Of a stretch of DNA of 64,000 bases, positions 53,179-64,000 are shown piece by piece. The number at the start of each line of letters is the position of its first letter. Position 1 is the stretch's first letter. The notes beneath the pieces were generated by a model, which did no database searches, was not told the DNA's origin, and was given only the letters and a program-made list of their open reading frames with translations. This DNA comes from Bacteroidales bacterium. Its GTDB lineage: Bacteria > Bacteroidota > Bacteroidia > Bacteroidales > UBA12170. The position numbers were made by a program, and so were the translations under genes. The stretch is taken from contig JAGGUP010000029.1 in assembly GCA_021158405.1 (NCBI GenBank), positions 1 through 64,000 of the forward strand. The letters run 5' to 3'.

Positions 53179-53216
53179 AAAAAAGCATCCTTTAACTGAA
53201 TATAGGATGCTTTTTT
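53179..53216. terminator. Bidirectional terminator between the DUF151 gene and the nucleoside permease
   Basis: AAAAAAGCATCCT and AGGATGCTTTTTT are perfect 13-base arms with a 12-base loop, between convergent genes, with T runs on both strands. Confidence 0.9.
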
Positions 53217-53237
53217 AATTTCAAATCAAGACTCAAC

Positions 53238-54491
53238 TTAATGATGCACTTCGACCAATTTATCTGGATTATGCTTATATTTAAATACAATAGCAAATAC
53301 AATAGCGACAACTAAAGAATACGCAGCAAAAGAGAACCAAATTCCTTTCCATAAATACTCTCCGGTATCTGCTTTAAAGAATTTATCAATCATCAAACCA
53401 CTTAAAGCACTTCCGGCAATGGCTCCAAATCCATTGGTCATCATCATAAACAGACCTTGAGCACTGGCTCTTATACTTGAATCCGATTCCATCTCAACAT
53501 ACAGAGAACCTGAGATATTAAAGAAATCGAAAGCCATTCCATAAACGATGCACGATAAAATAATCATCCAAAGTCCTCCGGCAGGATCTCCAAGACCAAA
53601 AAGGCCAAAACGCAATACCCAAGCAAACATACTCATAAGCATCACTTTCTTAATACCAAATTTCTTCAAGAAAAAGGGTATCGCAAGTATAAATAAGGTT
53701 TCAGACATTTGAGAAATCGACATAATAATTGCGGGAAACTTTACGGCAATTAAGTCCTTATAGGCAGGTATTTTCGCGAAATCATGTAAAAAAGTATCCC
53801 CATACATATTTGTCAATTGCAAAGAAGCACCTAAAAGCATAGAAAATAGAAAAAACAAAGCCATTTTCTTTTGTTTAAATAAAGTAAAGGCTTTCAATCC
53901 CATTGATTCTATAAAGTTTTTCTTTTCAATGTTTTTGTTTATTTCACATTTTGGCAATGTAAAAGAATAAATTCCCAATACCAATGAAGCGCCGGAAGCA
54001 ATGTAAAATTGAGCCGCTGAGGTTTCGATTTTTAATAAACTAACAGTCCACATTGCTACAATAAATCCAATAGTCCCAAATACACGAATCGGCGGATATG
54101 ATTTTACGACATCAAGATTTTCTTTTTTCAAAGCCGAATAAGCAACCGCTATGGTGAGTGAAATTGTAGGCATATAAAAAATCATATTAATCAACATCAC
54201 CCAAAACATAACCGTTGGAGATTCCACCATTGGCACAGTAAAAAGTATAATTGCGCCCATAATATGAAAGGAGCCTAATAATTTTTCAGCATTTATCCAT
54301 CTATCGGCAATAATTCCAGCCAATGCCGGCATAAATAAAGACGCTATTCCCATAGTTGAAAAAATGGCTCCAAACTCAGCTCCAGACCAATGTTTAGTCT
54401 GAAACCAATAACCTCCAATAGTAATCAACCAAGCACCCCAAATAAAAAACTGGAGAAAATTCATGATTGTAAGTCGTAATTTAATTCCCAT
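53238..54491 (-). CDS. NupG-family nucleoside permease (MFS)
   Basis: A 417-residue, 12-helix major facilitator protein of the nucleoside:H+ symporter family. Recognisable pieces are LTIMNFLQFFIWGAWLITIGGYWF in helix 1, GIIADRWINAEKLLG after helix 2, and VKSYPPIRVFGTIGFI in helix 5. It would import nucleosides, which fits PpnP at 26182-26463 and thyA next to it. It diverges from thyA. Confidence 0.88.
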   Translation of the reverse strand: MGIKLRLTIMNFLQFFIWGAWLITIGGYWFQTKHWSGAEFGAIFSTMGIASLFMPALAGIIADRWINAEKLLGSFHIMGAIILFTVPMVESPTVMFWVMLINMIFYMPTISLTIAVAYSALKKENLDVVKSYPPIRVFGTIGFIVAMWTVSLLKIETSAAQFYIASGASLVLGIYSFTLPKCEINKNIEKKNFIESMGLKAFTLFKQKKMALFFLFSMLLGASLQLTNMYGDTFLHDFAKIPAYKDLIAVKFPAIIMSISQMSETLFILAIPFFLKKFGIKKVMLMSMFAWVLRFGLFGLGDPAGGLWMIILSCIVYGMAFDFFNISGSLYVEMESDSSIRASAQGLFMMMTNGFGAIAGSALSGLMIDKFFKADTGEYLWKGIWFSFAAYSLVVAIVFAIVFKYKHNPDKLVEVHH

Positions 54492-54542
54492 AGTCTATGT
54501 TGTTATTGATATTAATATGTTTAATTTTGAAAAAAATAAAAG

Positions 54543-54550
54543 CAAATATA
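54543..54550 (-). promoter_or_regulatory. -7 box of the nucleoside permease gene
   Basis: TATATTTG on the minus strand matches TAnnTTTG, 51 bases before the ATG. Confidence 0.45.
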
Positions 54551-54644
54551 AACTAATTTCAAAGAAGTGTAATGCAATTGGTTATCATTACTCAATTTCT
54601 TTATGATTTTACTAATGTTCCAATTTACTTAAATATTTTCCATT

Positions 54645-55439
54645 ATGCAACAGTATCTCGACCTCCTGACCCATGTATTAAATAAGGGCACTAAAAAAGA
54701 AGACCGAACAGGAACTGGCACTATCAGTACTTTTGGACATCAAATGCGTTTTGATTTAGAAAAAGGCTTTCCGATTTTAACAACAAAGAAACTTCATCTT
54801 CGCTCTATCATTCACGAATTACTTTGGTTTTTGCAAGGGAATACTAATGTGAAATATTTACAAGAAAACAATGTAAGGATATGGAACGAATGGGCTAATG
54901 AAGAAGGCGAATTAGGGCCTATTTACGGATACCAATGGCGTTCTTGGCCAAGCAAGAACGGTGAACATATTGATCAAATCAGCCGAATTATTGATTCGAT
55001 TAAAAACAACCCCAATTCCCGCCGACATATTGTTAGTGCTTGGAATGTTGGCGAAATAAAAAATATGGCTCTACCTCCTTGTCATATATTATTTCAATTT
55101 TATGTGGCTAATGGAAAACTATCTTGTCAACTCTATCAACGAAGCGCTGATATTTTTCTTGGCGTGCCTTTTAACATTGCTTCCTACGCCTTACTTACTA
55201 TGATGATTGCACAAGTTACCGGATTAAAACCCGGGGAATTTGTTCATACTTTAGGAGATGCACATATTTATTTAAATCATATCGATCAAGTAAATTTACA
55301 GCTCACGCGAAATACTTTTGATTTGCCTCAAATGTATATTAATCCTGAAGTAAAATCTATTTTCGATTTTAAGTATGAGGATTTTGAATTGAAAAATTAC
55401 CAATCTCATCCTTCTATAAAAGGAGAAATATCGATATGA
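54645..55439 (+). CDS. thyA: Thymidylate synthase
   Basis: A 264-residue ThyA that methylates dUMP to dTMP using methylene-tetrahydrofolate. The catalytic cysteine is in [36 protein letters not shown] binds substrate, and the C terminus IKGEISI is close to the usual IAPVAV end. dfrA is not adjacent. The stop lies 19 bp from the stop of the convergent prc gene. Confidence 0.97.
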   Translation: MQQYLDLLTHVLNKGTKKEDRTGTGTISTFGHQMRFDLEKGFPILTTKKLHLRSIIHELLWFLQGNTNVKYLQENNVRIWNEWANEEGELGPIYGYQWRSWPSKNGEHIDQISRIIDSIKNNPNSRRHIVSAWNVGEIKNMALPPCHILFQFYVANGKLSCQLYQRSADIFLGVPFNIASYALLTMMIAQVTGLKPGEFVHTLGDAHIYLNHIDQVNLQLTRNTFDLPQMYINPEVKSIFDFKYEDFELKNYQSHPSIKGEISI

Positions 55440-55458
55440 GACCTTTGCAAAAATTATT

Positions 55459-57606
55459 TTACTTCCTACTCGCCTTCAAATCTTCAATTACATGAATTGC
55501 TTCGTAGATATAAATATCTTTTTCAATAGCCTTGTGCCATTCCTTATTAATTTCTTGCCGTGTTGAATCTGACTGAAAAAACACATTGTCGAGGGTGAGA
55601 TTTCTTACCTCTATAGGTAACACTTTTTTGCCGAAATTTTCAAATTTCTTCAATTCTTTTTCTTTGGAAACCTTCATTTCCTCAAATACTTCAAAATTTA
55701 AAGGATCAATTGTTTCCTCATTTTCTTGTTTTACAAGCTTCGCTCTTTCATCAAGCAAATTAAATTGTTCTGATTTTCCTATACGCTCTTTACTATTTTT
55801 TTCAATTTCGACATAATTAGGAATATAATTATAAGTAGGTGTATAACTTACCGCATTAATTTCGTCCCAAGGCATGGCTGATTCTTCTTCTTTTTCTCCA
55901 AAATCGATATAGCTATATATATCGGGCAAAATAATTTCAGGAATTACTCCTTTTTTCTGTGTTGCTCCTCCATTGATACGGTAAAATTTTTGCATCGAAT
56001 ATTTTAACGACCCCAACTCTTTGTATTGATTATAACGAGCAGGCAATATACGATCCAAATCTGTAAAACGCTGAACAGTTCCTTTTCCATAAGTCGATTT
56101 TGTTCCTACAATCACAGCTCTGCGATAATCTTGCATGGCAGCGGCTAAAATCTCTGAAGCAGAAGCACTGAATGAATTAACCAAAATAACCAGATTTCCG
56201 TCAAAATACACTTTAGTATCCTTATCACTTAACACTTGAACGTGCCCATTGCCATCTTTCACTTGAACAACCGGACCATTTTGAATAAATAGACCTGCAA
56301 TATTTACAGCGTCCATAAGGCTTCCTCCTCCGTTATTCCGCAAATCAAGAATGATATTTTTAATTCCTTCATTGTTTATTTTTTCCACCTCTTTTTTCAT
56401 GTCATCTGCACTGTTACGTCCATTGATATCGTTAAAATTTGAGTAGAAAGAAGGTAAATAGACATAAGCCACTTCCAAACCATTGTCATTCTTATCGGAA
56501 ATTACTGCCGATTTAGCATAAGTTTCTTCACGAATTACCTTGTCGCGAATGATGGGTATATTCAATACACGTCCGTCTGGTTTGCGAATAGTTAATCGAA
56601 CCTCCGTTCCCTTTGACCCACGAATCATTTTAACAGCATCATCCAAGCGCATATCATAAACATCAATCGGATCTTTTGCGCCCTGTCCCACCTTCATAAT
56701 TAAATCCTCCGCTTTCAAATCACCTTGTTTCCATGCCGGACTTCCGGGAACCACTTCTACAACTCGTACATAACCATCTTTGGTAGAAAGTGTTGCACCT
56801 ATTCCTTCTACTGTTCCCGAAAAACGAATATCGAAATCTTCTTTCAACTTTGGTGGAAAATAACTGGTGTGAGGATCAAAAGTAGCGGTCAATGAATTGA
56901 TGTAAACACTTATTTTATCCGTATTATTTGATTGTTCAATCATACGATGAAACCATTCATCATGGCGTTTAAGAATACTCTTTCTTGCTTCATTTTCGAG
57001 TATTGCAAATGATTTTACAGTAACCGTATCGCTTTTAGACGCCGCTTTTTTTTGCAGATTCATTGCATTTGCAACTTGACTAATAACCTGATATTTTAGC
57101 GCTTGTCGCCAAGAATCTTTTAATTCAACTAAGGTTTTAGAATAAGGAAGTTTATCCGAATCCAATTCTATCTTTTCGTCTGTAGTATAATCGAAAGGTT
57201 TGGCTAAAAGTTCTTTATAAATTTGCTGAACTTCTTTATTCCTTTTTTCAACGATTTCCATACTTAAATTAAAGAAATCCAATCTATCGGATGAAAGCTG
57301 ATCATCCAAATCATAACGGTAATTCTTCAGCAAATCAACATCTTCTTGGAGTAAAAATTTCTTAGTTCTGTCGATATTTTGAAGGTACTCATCAAAAAAA
57401 TCCGCTGAAAGGGAATCGTCAATTTTACGAGGGCTATAATGAGCACTTTCCAAAGTAGCACGAATAACGCTACTTAATAGTTTATTTTTCTGATTCTCGA
57501 ATATTTTTTGTTCTGCAATTTCAGCTACAGACTGCTGTGCGGACGCAAAAAAAGAAATAGCCCAAAATAATAAGCTAAAGAAATACATAGTGTTTTTAAT
57601 TCGCAT
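55459..57606 (-). CDS. prc: Tail-specific carboxy-terminal protease (Prc, S41)
   Basis: A 715-residue periplasmic processing peptidase. A signal peptide (about 1-23, ending FASAQ) precedes an N-terminal helical domain with HYSPRKIDDSLSADFFDEYL, a PDZ domain (about 255-345) and the S41 catalytic domain with the SFSASASE nucleophile block (478-485) and Lys508 in TYGKGT. A C-terminal DUF3340-like extension follows. It degrades or trims proteins with nonpolar C termini. Confidence 0.94.
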   Translation of the reverse strand: MRIKNTMYFFSLLFWAISFFASAQQSVAEIAEQKIFENQKNKLLSSVIRATLESAHYSPRKIDDSLSADFFDEYLQNIDRTKKFLLQEDVDLLKNYRYDLDDQLSSDRLDFFNLSMEIVEKRNKEVQQIYKELLAKPFDYTTDEKIELDSDKLPYSKTLVELKDSWRQALKYQVISQVANAMNLQKKAASKSDTVTVKSFAILENEARKSILKRHDEWFHRMIEQSNNTDKISVYINSLTATFDPHTSYFPPKLKEDFDIRFSGTVEGIGATLSTKDGYVRVVEVVPGSPAWKQGDLKAEDLIMKVGQGAKDPIDVYDMRLDDAVKMIRGSKGTEVRLTIRKPDGRVLNIPIIRDKVIREETYAKSAVISDKNDNGLEVAYVYLPSFYSNFNDINGRNSADDMKKEVEKINNEGIKNIILDLRNNGGGSLMDAVNIAGLFIQNGPVVQVKDGNGHVQVLSDKDTKVYFDGNLVILVNSFSASASEILAAAMQDYRRAVIVGTKSTYGKGTVQRFTDLDRILPARYNQYKELGSLKYSMQKFYRINGGATQKKGVIPEIILPDIYSYIDFGEKEEESAMPWDEINAVSYTPTYNYIPNYVEIEKNSKERIGKSEQFNLLDERAKLVKQENEETIDPLNFEVFEEMKVSKEKELKKFENFGKKVLPIEVRNLTLDNVFFQSDSTRQEINKEWHKAIEKDIYIYEAIHVIEDLKASRK

Positions 57607-57653
57607 AAAAGTTAATAATTAAGTTCTGAGAGAAATACTAGTTTCCTCCGTGT

Positions 57654-57661
57654 CAAAAGTA
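57654..57661 (-). promoter_or_regulatory. -7 box of prc
   Basis: TACTTTTG on the minus strand matches TAnnTTTG, 47 bases before the ATG. Confidence 0.5.
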
Positions 57662-57751
57662 GAAAATATCTATCAACAGCTCTTTATTTGGCTGTTAATT
57701 ATTGTTAAGCTCTACATGCTTATATTAAACCTTTCGAAACCGAACGGGCAT

Positions 57752-57780
57752 AAAAAAACCCGAAGTTATCGGGCTTTTTT
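57752..57780 (-). terminator. Rho-independent terminator of gyrB
   Basis: AAAGCCCGA and TCGGGTTTTTTT pair around TAACT on the minus strand, 3 bp after the gyrB stop. Confidence 0.85.
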
Positions 57781-57783
57781 CTA

Positions 57784-59796
<2,013 letters not shown>

Positions 59797-59913
59797 TTAA
59801 GAAACGCCTTTAATAAGCGGTTTTTGTTAACATTTGTTAAGAAATTTACGATTCAATTTTGAAGTAAAAAAACATGTCCATTTCAACTTAAAAACGAAAA
59901 AAAACCAGAAAAT

Positions 59914-61024
59914 TTATATCCCCTCTTTTTTACTGACAGAAGAACCAAATTCCATAAGATAGCCTTTAATAAACATTTCCAAATCTCCATCCATTACTGC
60001 TTGCACATTGGAAGTCTCCACTCCTGTTCTTACATCTTTTACAAGCTTATAAGGATGCATCACATAATTACGAATTTGCGAGCCCCATTCAATTTTCTTT
60101 TTCTCACTTTCAATAGCATCCGCAGCTTCTTGCTTTTTACGAAGCTCAATCTCATACAATTGCGATTTTAGCATTTGCATCGCTTTTTGTCGGTTTTGCC
60201 CTTGCGAACGTGTTTCCTGACATTCAACAATAATTCCTGAAGGTGCATGCTTTAATCGAACGGCGGTTTCTACCTTATTAACATTTTGGCCACCGGGACC
60301 ACCGGATCGGAATGTATCCCAACTGATATCAGCCGGATTCACTTCAATCTGAATATCATCATCAATAACCGGATACGCATAAACAGAGGCAAAGGATGTA
60401 TGTCTTTTATTGGCCGAGTCGAAGGGAGAAAGTCGCACCAAACGATGAACTCCATTTTCTCCTTTTAAGTAACCATAAGCATATTCTCCCTCAATCTCAA
60501 TGCTTACCGATTTTATTCCAGCAGTTTCGCCTTCCTGATAATCGATGGTTTTTACCTTATAACCTTTTCGCTCGCCATAACGAATATACATGCGCATAAG
60601 CATTTCAGCCCAATCCTGACTTTCTGTTCCACCGGCACCAGGATTTATTTTCACAATGGCCCCAAACTTGTCTTCTTCGCCACTTAGCATATTTATAAAC
60701 TCCAAAGCCTCAATATGTTCTATTGCTTCAGCATACTGTTCATTCACTTCCTGTTCGGTTGCTTCTCCTTGTTTAAAAAAATCAAAAAAAACTTCTAAAT
60801 CAGCCAAAGCACTTTCTGCTTTTGCAAAATCTTCAACCCATCTTTTTTTGATTTGAATCGCTTTTAATATTTTTTCTGCCAATTGGGAATTATCCCAAAA
60901 ATCAGGAGATTGCGTCCTTTCTTCTTCTTCTATTACTTCAATCTTCTTTCGGTCAACGTCAAAGATACCTCCTCAAAGCCTCTACGCGAGCACGTAAAAC
61001 TTTTAATTCATCTGCTATTATCAT
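59914..61024 (-). CDS. prfB: Peptide chain release factor 2, with programmed +1 frameshift
   Basis: RF2 releases peptides at UAA and UGA. The main frame covers only the distal part (59914-60882 as a plain ATG frame), yet an in-register leader starts at ATG 61024 ([19 protein letters not shown] then Tyr-Leu-stop). CTT TGA C follows AGGAGG, so ribosomes shift +1 at the TGA (60961-60959) and continue with Asp-Val-Asp-Arg. The joined protein is about 369 residues, the normal RF2 length. It has SPF (RF2 specificity) in [13 protein letters not shown] and GGQ in [17 protein letters not shown]. Confidence 0.95.
60958..60973 (-). promoter_or_regulatory. prfB +1 frameshift signal
   Basis: The minus strand reads AGGAGGTATCTTTGAC: an internal Shine-Dalgarno-like AGGAGG, three bases, the slippery CTT, the UGA stop and C. 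This is the autoregulatory site: low RF2 favours the shift. Confidence 0.95.
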
Positions 61025-61049
61025 ATGCTTATAACTTATTTATTGTAAA

Positions 61050-61508
61050 TCAGCTTAATACCTCCCAAATCAATTCGGATTCATATCCTTTAGAATATAA
61101 ATATTGGGCAATTTTTTGCTTTTTCTCAAAATCGTTTTTCACTAAAATTTCCTTTTCTTTTTTAAGAATAAGCTTTTGCAAAGTTAAGCGATATTCTTCC
61201 TCTTCTATCGTCTCCAAAGCTTTATTAATTGAGTAACTTGAGATTTGTCTTTTTTTTAGTTCGATTTTAATTTTCAATTTTCCCCATTGTTTCATTCTAA
61301 AGCGACCGCTGGCAAACTGAATGGCAAATCGTTCTTCTTTTATAAAGTTTTGTTCTATTAACGTGGCTATAACCTCATCCTGTATTTCTTCATCGACCCG
61401 CCAATCTCTAAATTTCTTCTCTAACTCCCACTGACAACGTTCTTGATATGCACAATATTTTTGCGCTTTGCTTAAAACAATATCAAAATCGAATAATTGA
61501 GGCCTCAT
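61050..61508 (-). CDS. recX: Regulatory protein RecX
   Basis: A 152-residue RecX-family protein that modulates RecA filaments. It has three helical repeats, each with the family's Ala/Ile/Leu pattern: QKYCAYQERCQWELEKKFRDWRV, VIATLIEQNFIKEERFAIQFASGRFRMKQWGKLKIKIELKKR and AQYLYSKGYESELIWEVL. recA is not adjacent. It ends 25 bp before the prfB ATG, so the two are probably co-transcribed. Confidence 0.88.
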   Translation of the reverse strand: MRPQLFDFDIVLSKAQKYCAYQERCQWELEKKFRDWRVDEEIQDEVIATLIEQNFIKEERFAIQFASGRFRMKQWGKLKIKIELKKRQISSYSINKALETIEEEEYRLTLQKLILKKEKEILVKNDFEKKQKIAQYLYSKGYESELIWEVLS

Positions 61509-61527
61509 TGCTATTTTATTTGATTTT

Positions 61528-61556
61528 CAAAAGTAAAGATTTCCCCGCAAATACAA
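61528..61556 (-). promoter_or_regulatory. Promoter of recX-prfB
   Basis: Minus strand TTG (61556-61554), 18 bases, then TACTTTTG (61535-61528), 20 bases before the recX ATG. Confidence 0.5.
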
Positions 61557-61626
61557 GCCTGTCACTTTTTTTTGATTTAACTTCGCATCCACTTAAACAT
61601 GGAATCATTATCCTCAAGTTAAATAA

Positions 61627-62736
61627 ATGGCAATCAAAGTATTAGTAATTAGCGATTACAGAAATTATATAACGGCCCGCCCCGAAGCTGAAATTTTCAT
61701 CGGTCTGGCAAAAATGGGTTTTCAAATTTATATCATGACCTATAAAGAAGCTGAATTGGTTAAGGAATTTGAAGCTGTCGGCATCAAGGTGATTGATTTT
61801 CATCCAAAGAAAAAATTTGATAAATCCGAAATCCAAAGAATAAGAGAAACACTTATTGAAAAAGAAATCGATATTGTTCATTTATTTAACAATCCGGCAA
61901 TTGTAAAGGGAATCCGAGCCTCAAAAGGACTGAAAGTTAAAGTGGTTTTATATCGTGGTTATGCCGGAAATATACATTGGTACGATCCGTTTTCCTATCT
62001 GAAATTTTTGCATCCACGAGTGGATAAGATTTTTTGCAATTCCATGGGTGTGGAGGAATTTATACAAAAACAATTATTATTTAACAAGAATAAAACGATT
62101 ACGATTAATAAAGGGCATAATTTAAACTGGTATGCTGACTATCCACCCTACGGTATTAAAAAAGAGTTGGGCTTAGCTCCCGACACCTTCCTTTTGATAA
62201 ATGTAGCCAATAACAGACGAATGAAAGGGATTCCCTATTTGCTCAAGGCTATAAATAATTTGCCTAAAGAGTTGCCCATCCATTTACTATTGGTTGGACG
62301 CGATATGGATACCAAAGAAAATCTTCGTATTATTGAAAAAGGAGGAAGCAAAAAGAGAGTACATATCATAGGTTTTCGAAAAAACGTATTGAATATTGTT
62401 TCAGCTTGCGATGTATTTGTTTTGTCATCCATAAAAGGGGAATCAATTACAAAATCGGTTATTGAAGCAATGTCTTTAGGCCTAGCTCCTATCATTAGCG
62501 ATATTCCTGGAAATAAAGAATTGGTGATTAATGAGGAAAGCGGGCTTATTACAAGAGCCAAAAAACCAAAAGAATTAAGCAATGCCATTTTAAGGCTTTA
62601 TGAGAATAAAAGTCTTCGCGAAGGACTGGGTAGGAATGCGAAAAAACGCATCGATAGCTATTTGAACATAAATCAAACGATCCTTAAAACAAAACAACTT
62701 TACGAGGAGCTTGTTGCTAATAAAAACAGAAGATAA
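61627..62736 (+). CDS. GT4-type glycosyltransferase
   Basis: A 369-residue GT-B glycosyltransferase. The C-terminal nucleotide-sugar domain (about 185-365) has LLINVANNRRMKGIPYLLKAI and the E-x7-E block KGESITKSVIEAMSLGLAPI. The N-terminal acceptor domain is less distinctive. Sugar and acceptor cannot be inferred; a cell-surface polysaccharide or LPS role is likely given the second glycosyltransferase, with which it converges. Confidence 0.9.
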   Translation: MAIKVLVISDYRNYITARPEAEIFIGLAKMGFQIYIMTYKEAELVKEFEAVGIKVIDFHPKKKFDKSEIQRIRETLIEKEIDIVHLFNNPAIVKGIRASKGLKVKVVLYRGYAGNIHWYDPFSYLKFLHPRVDKIFCNSMGVEEFIQKQLLFNKNKTITINKGHNLNWYADYPPYGIKKELGLAPDTFLLINVANNRRMKGIPYLLKAINNLPKELPIHLLLVGRDMDTKENLRIIEKGGSKKRVHIIGFRKNVLNIVSACDVFVLSSIKGESITKSVIEAMSLGLAPIISDIPGNKELVINEESGLITRAKKPKELSNAILRLYENKSLREGLGRNAKKRIDSYLNINQTILKTKQLYEELVANKNRR

Positions 62737-62753
62737 GAAATTTTGCTAGACTT

Positions 62754-63794
62754 TTATTTATCTGATTTATAGTTGTTTAAAATTGCAATAAATCTTTTTG
62801 CGATTTCGATATGATTGTATTGTTTGGTGATTAATTCAGAAGCATTCTTCCCAATCTCAATAATTTTCGAACGATTCTCACTAAGCAAAAGGATTTGCTC
62901 GGCAATCTTCTCGGCAGAATTATCACATAAAATGATGTTTTCGTTATGCGTAAAAATTTCATTTATACCGGGTGTATCCTTAGAAATTATGCATTTACCC
63001 ATAGAAGCATAATGAAAAACCTTATTCGGAACAACAGAATCTGCTTTTAACGAATCGCCAAAAATACCCAGACAAACATCAAATTTATTGAGCAGGCTGT
63101 TTAAATCATCATAATTTTTCCACCCCAACATAGTGATATTCTTAAGATTATACTTCTTAATCAAGTTGAGCGATTTCTTATAATCATAACCCGAACCGAT
63201 AATATCAAAAACAATAGTTGTATTCTCTTTTAGTCGATTTGCTACTTCGATAATTTTCGGTATTCCCTGCAGAGGCACAAACGTTCCATAAAATCCAATG
63301 TGAAAGAGTTGATCACTTTTTGCTTTTTGTGCTAACTTATGAAATTGTGAAATATCCACTCCTATTGGCAAAACAGCTATTTTTTTAGCTCCGATTTTAA
63401 ATTTATTTATAAAATAACGCTTATGCTCCAGTGTATCTGCAATTAAAATATCGCATTTTGAAAAAGGGATTTTATCCAAAAAATACTTTATTGGAGCCTT
63501 CCAATAATGTTTGTAATCAATTGCTTTGGTCAGGTATTTAGAAATGAGCGGATCAAAAACCACCGGTTTTGTACTTATTTTTTTTATAAACCTGACATCC
63601 CGATGCCTAAATGGTGGAATATATATAAAATCGACTTTATTTTGTAATTCAATAAAAGCTTGCTTATTGAAGGATTTACGATTTTTTATCGGAAAAAAAA
63701 TCACTTCAACATCCTCAATCTCATCTAAACCAGCTAGTAATACTCTAACCCGATTGTATTTAAAATCAGTTTTTCCGGTAAAAAGTATTTTCAT
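62754..63794 (-). CDS. Second GT4-type glycosyltransferase
   Basis: A 346-residue GT-B enzyme with a conserved-looking donor domain (FHIGFYGTFVPLQGIPKIIEVANRL, MLGWKNYDDLNSLLNKFDVCLGIF, VPNKVFHYASMGKCIISKDTPG). The N-terminal domain is rich in basic and aromatic residues. Catalytic details differ from the first copy: the E-x7-E motif is replaced by VPNKVFHYASMGK, common in some GT4 subgroups. It starts about 200 bp before the window edge, where I see no gene. Confidence 0.88.
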   Translation of the reverse strand: MKILFTGKTDFKYNRVRVLLAGLDEIEDVEVIFFPIKNRKSFNKQAFIELQNKVDFIYIPPFRHRDVRFIKKISTKPVVFDPLISKYLTKAIDYKHYWKAPIKYFLDKIPFSKCDILIADTLEHKRYFINKFKIGAKKIAVLPIGVDISQFHKLAQKAKSDQLFHIGFYGTFVPLQGIPKIIEVANRLKENTTIVFDIIGSGYDYKKSLNLIKKYNLKNITMLGWKNYDDLNSLLNKFDVCLGIFGDSLKADSVVPNKVFHYASMGKCIISKDTPGINEIFTHNENIILCDNSAEKIAEQILLLSENRSKIIEIGKNASELITKQYNHIEIAKRFIAILNNYKSDK

Positions 63795-64000
63795 TAATCA
63801 AATTTTGTGTTCAATGATAAAATTACTGTTTGCAAAATTAATAGGCAACAAATTTAATAACAGTATTTTATATTCCTTTAGCCTTTTATAAAAGTGTGAT
63901 TTTATCACATTAAAACCTCTGCAGCATAAAATAATACTACTGTTGCGAAATGATTCTCCAAATCTAATCATTCGACTAAAGTAAACTGTAATAATTAAAA

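Noticed and set aside
60883-61024. Apparent in-frame stop in prfB as a sequencing error or pseudogene
   Set aside because: The AGGAGG-TAT-CTT-TGA-C context is the classical RF2 programmed frameshift; the joined protein is full length.

Overview
The window is an AT-rich chromosomal segment of a member of the Bacteroidota, probably an anaerobic or microaerophilic Bacteroidales/Marinilabiliales-type organism. The support is: a TonB receptor and a DUF5686 protein that both begin with CarboxypepD_reg-like domains; starts with almost no Shine-Dalgarno sequence; and many upstream regions carrying the Bacteroidota -7 promoter box TAnnTTTG, often with only a 5-15 nt leader. The gene content suggests amino-acid fermentation and redox metabolism: a glycyl radical 4-hydroxyproline dehydratase, two methionine gamma-lyase-like enzymes, a KamA-like radical SAM enzyme, YgeW/YgeY, glycine decarboxylase, a membrane pyrophosphatase, class III FBPase and an ORP-like ATPase cluster. 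I see no tRNA, rRNA, insertion sequence, prophage or CRISPR array.

Layout. 1-4140: trxA and a complete riboflavin operon (ribD-ribE-ribBA-ribH) under an FMN riboswitch. 4180-7204: trxB, an atypical thioredoxin-like protein and a KamA-like enzyme. 7336-12631: aldose epimerase, an EamA transporter, a D-threonine-aldolase-like enzyme and a soluble hybrid histidine kinase. 12683-15978: HypD and its activase. 16265-19974: TlpA-like thioredoxin, rlmN, a ferredoxin-NADP reductase-like flavoprotein and a methionine gamma-lyase. 20008-23125: an ORP-like operon (DUF134 regulator, two NifX-like proteins, two MinD/ferredoxin ATPases) with an 18-bp palindrome exactly filling the promoter spacer. 23171-26463: fbp, a hypothetical gene and ppnP. 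26531-29144: lysC-lysA behind a Lys-rich leader ORF and terminator, which looks like a transcription attenuator. 29218-34431: ygeY-ygeW, mscS, a polyprenyl synthase and a radical SAM protein. 34459-37110: TPP riboswitch and a TonB receptor (probable thiamine uptake). 37211-40788: grpE-dnaJ and a serine hydrolase. 40869-46132: DUF5686, a ThiS-like carrier, a DUF364 protein, Lrp and a divergent second methionine gamma-lyase. 46238-46400: a 163-nt palindromic element. 46430-61556: gcvP, hppA, a DUF151 nuclease, a nucleoside permease, thyA, prc, gyrB, prfB (programmed frameshift) and recX. 61627-63794: two GT4 glycosyltransferases.

Several starts were moved inward from TTG/GTG-initiated open frames because the upstream bases are terminator stems or promoters (ribD, hypE, tlpA, rlmN, the FNR-like gene, thiS-like), and prfB was extended across its frameshift. 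The most interesting items are the lysC-lysA attenuator, the DUF134 operator/promoter, the ThiS-DUF364-Lrp-MGL locus, the 163-nt palindrome, the family of palindromic hairpins between convergent genes, and the thioredoxin-like protein with widely spaced cysteines.
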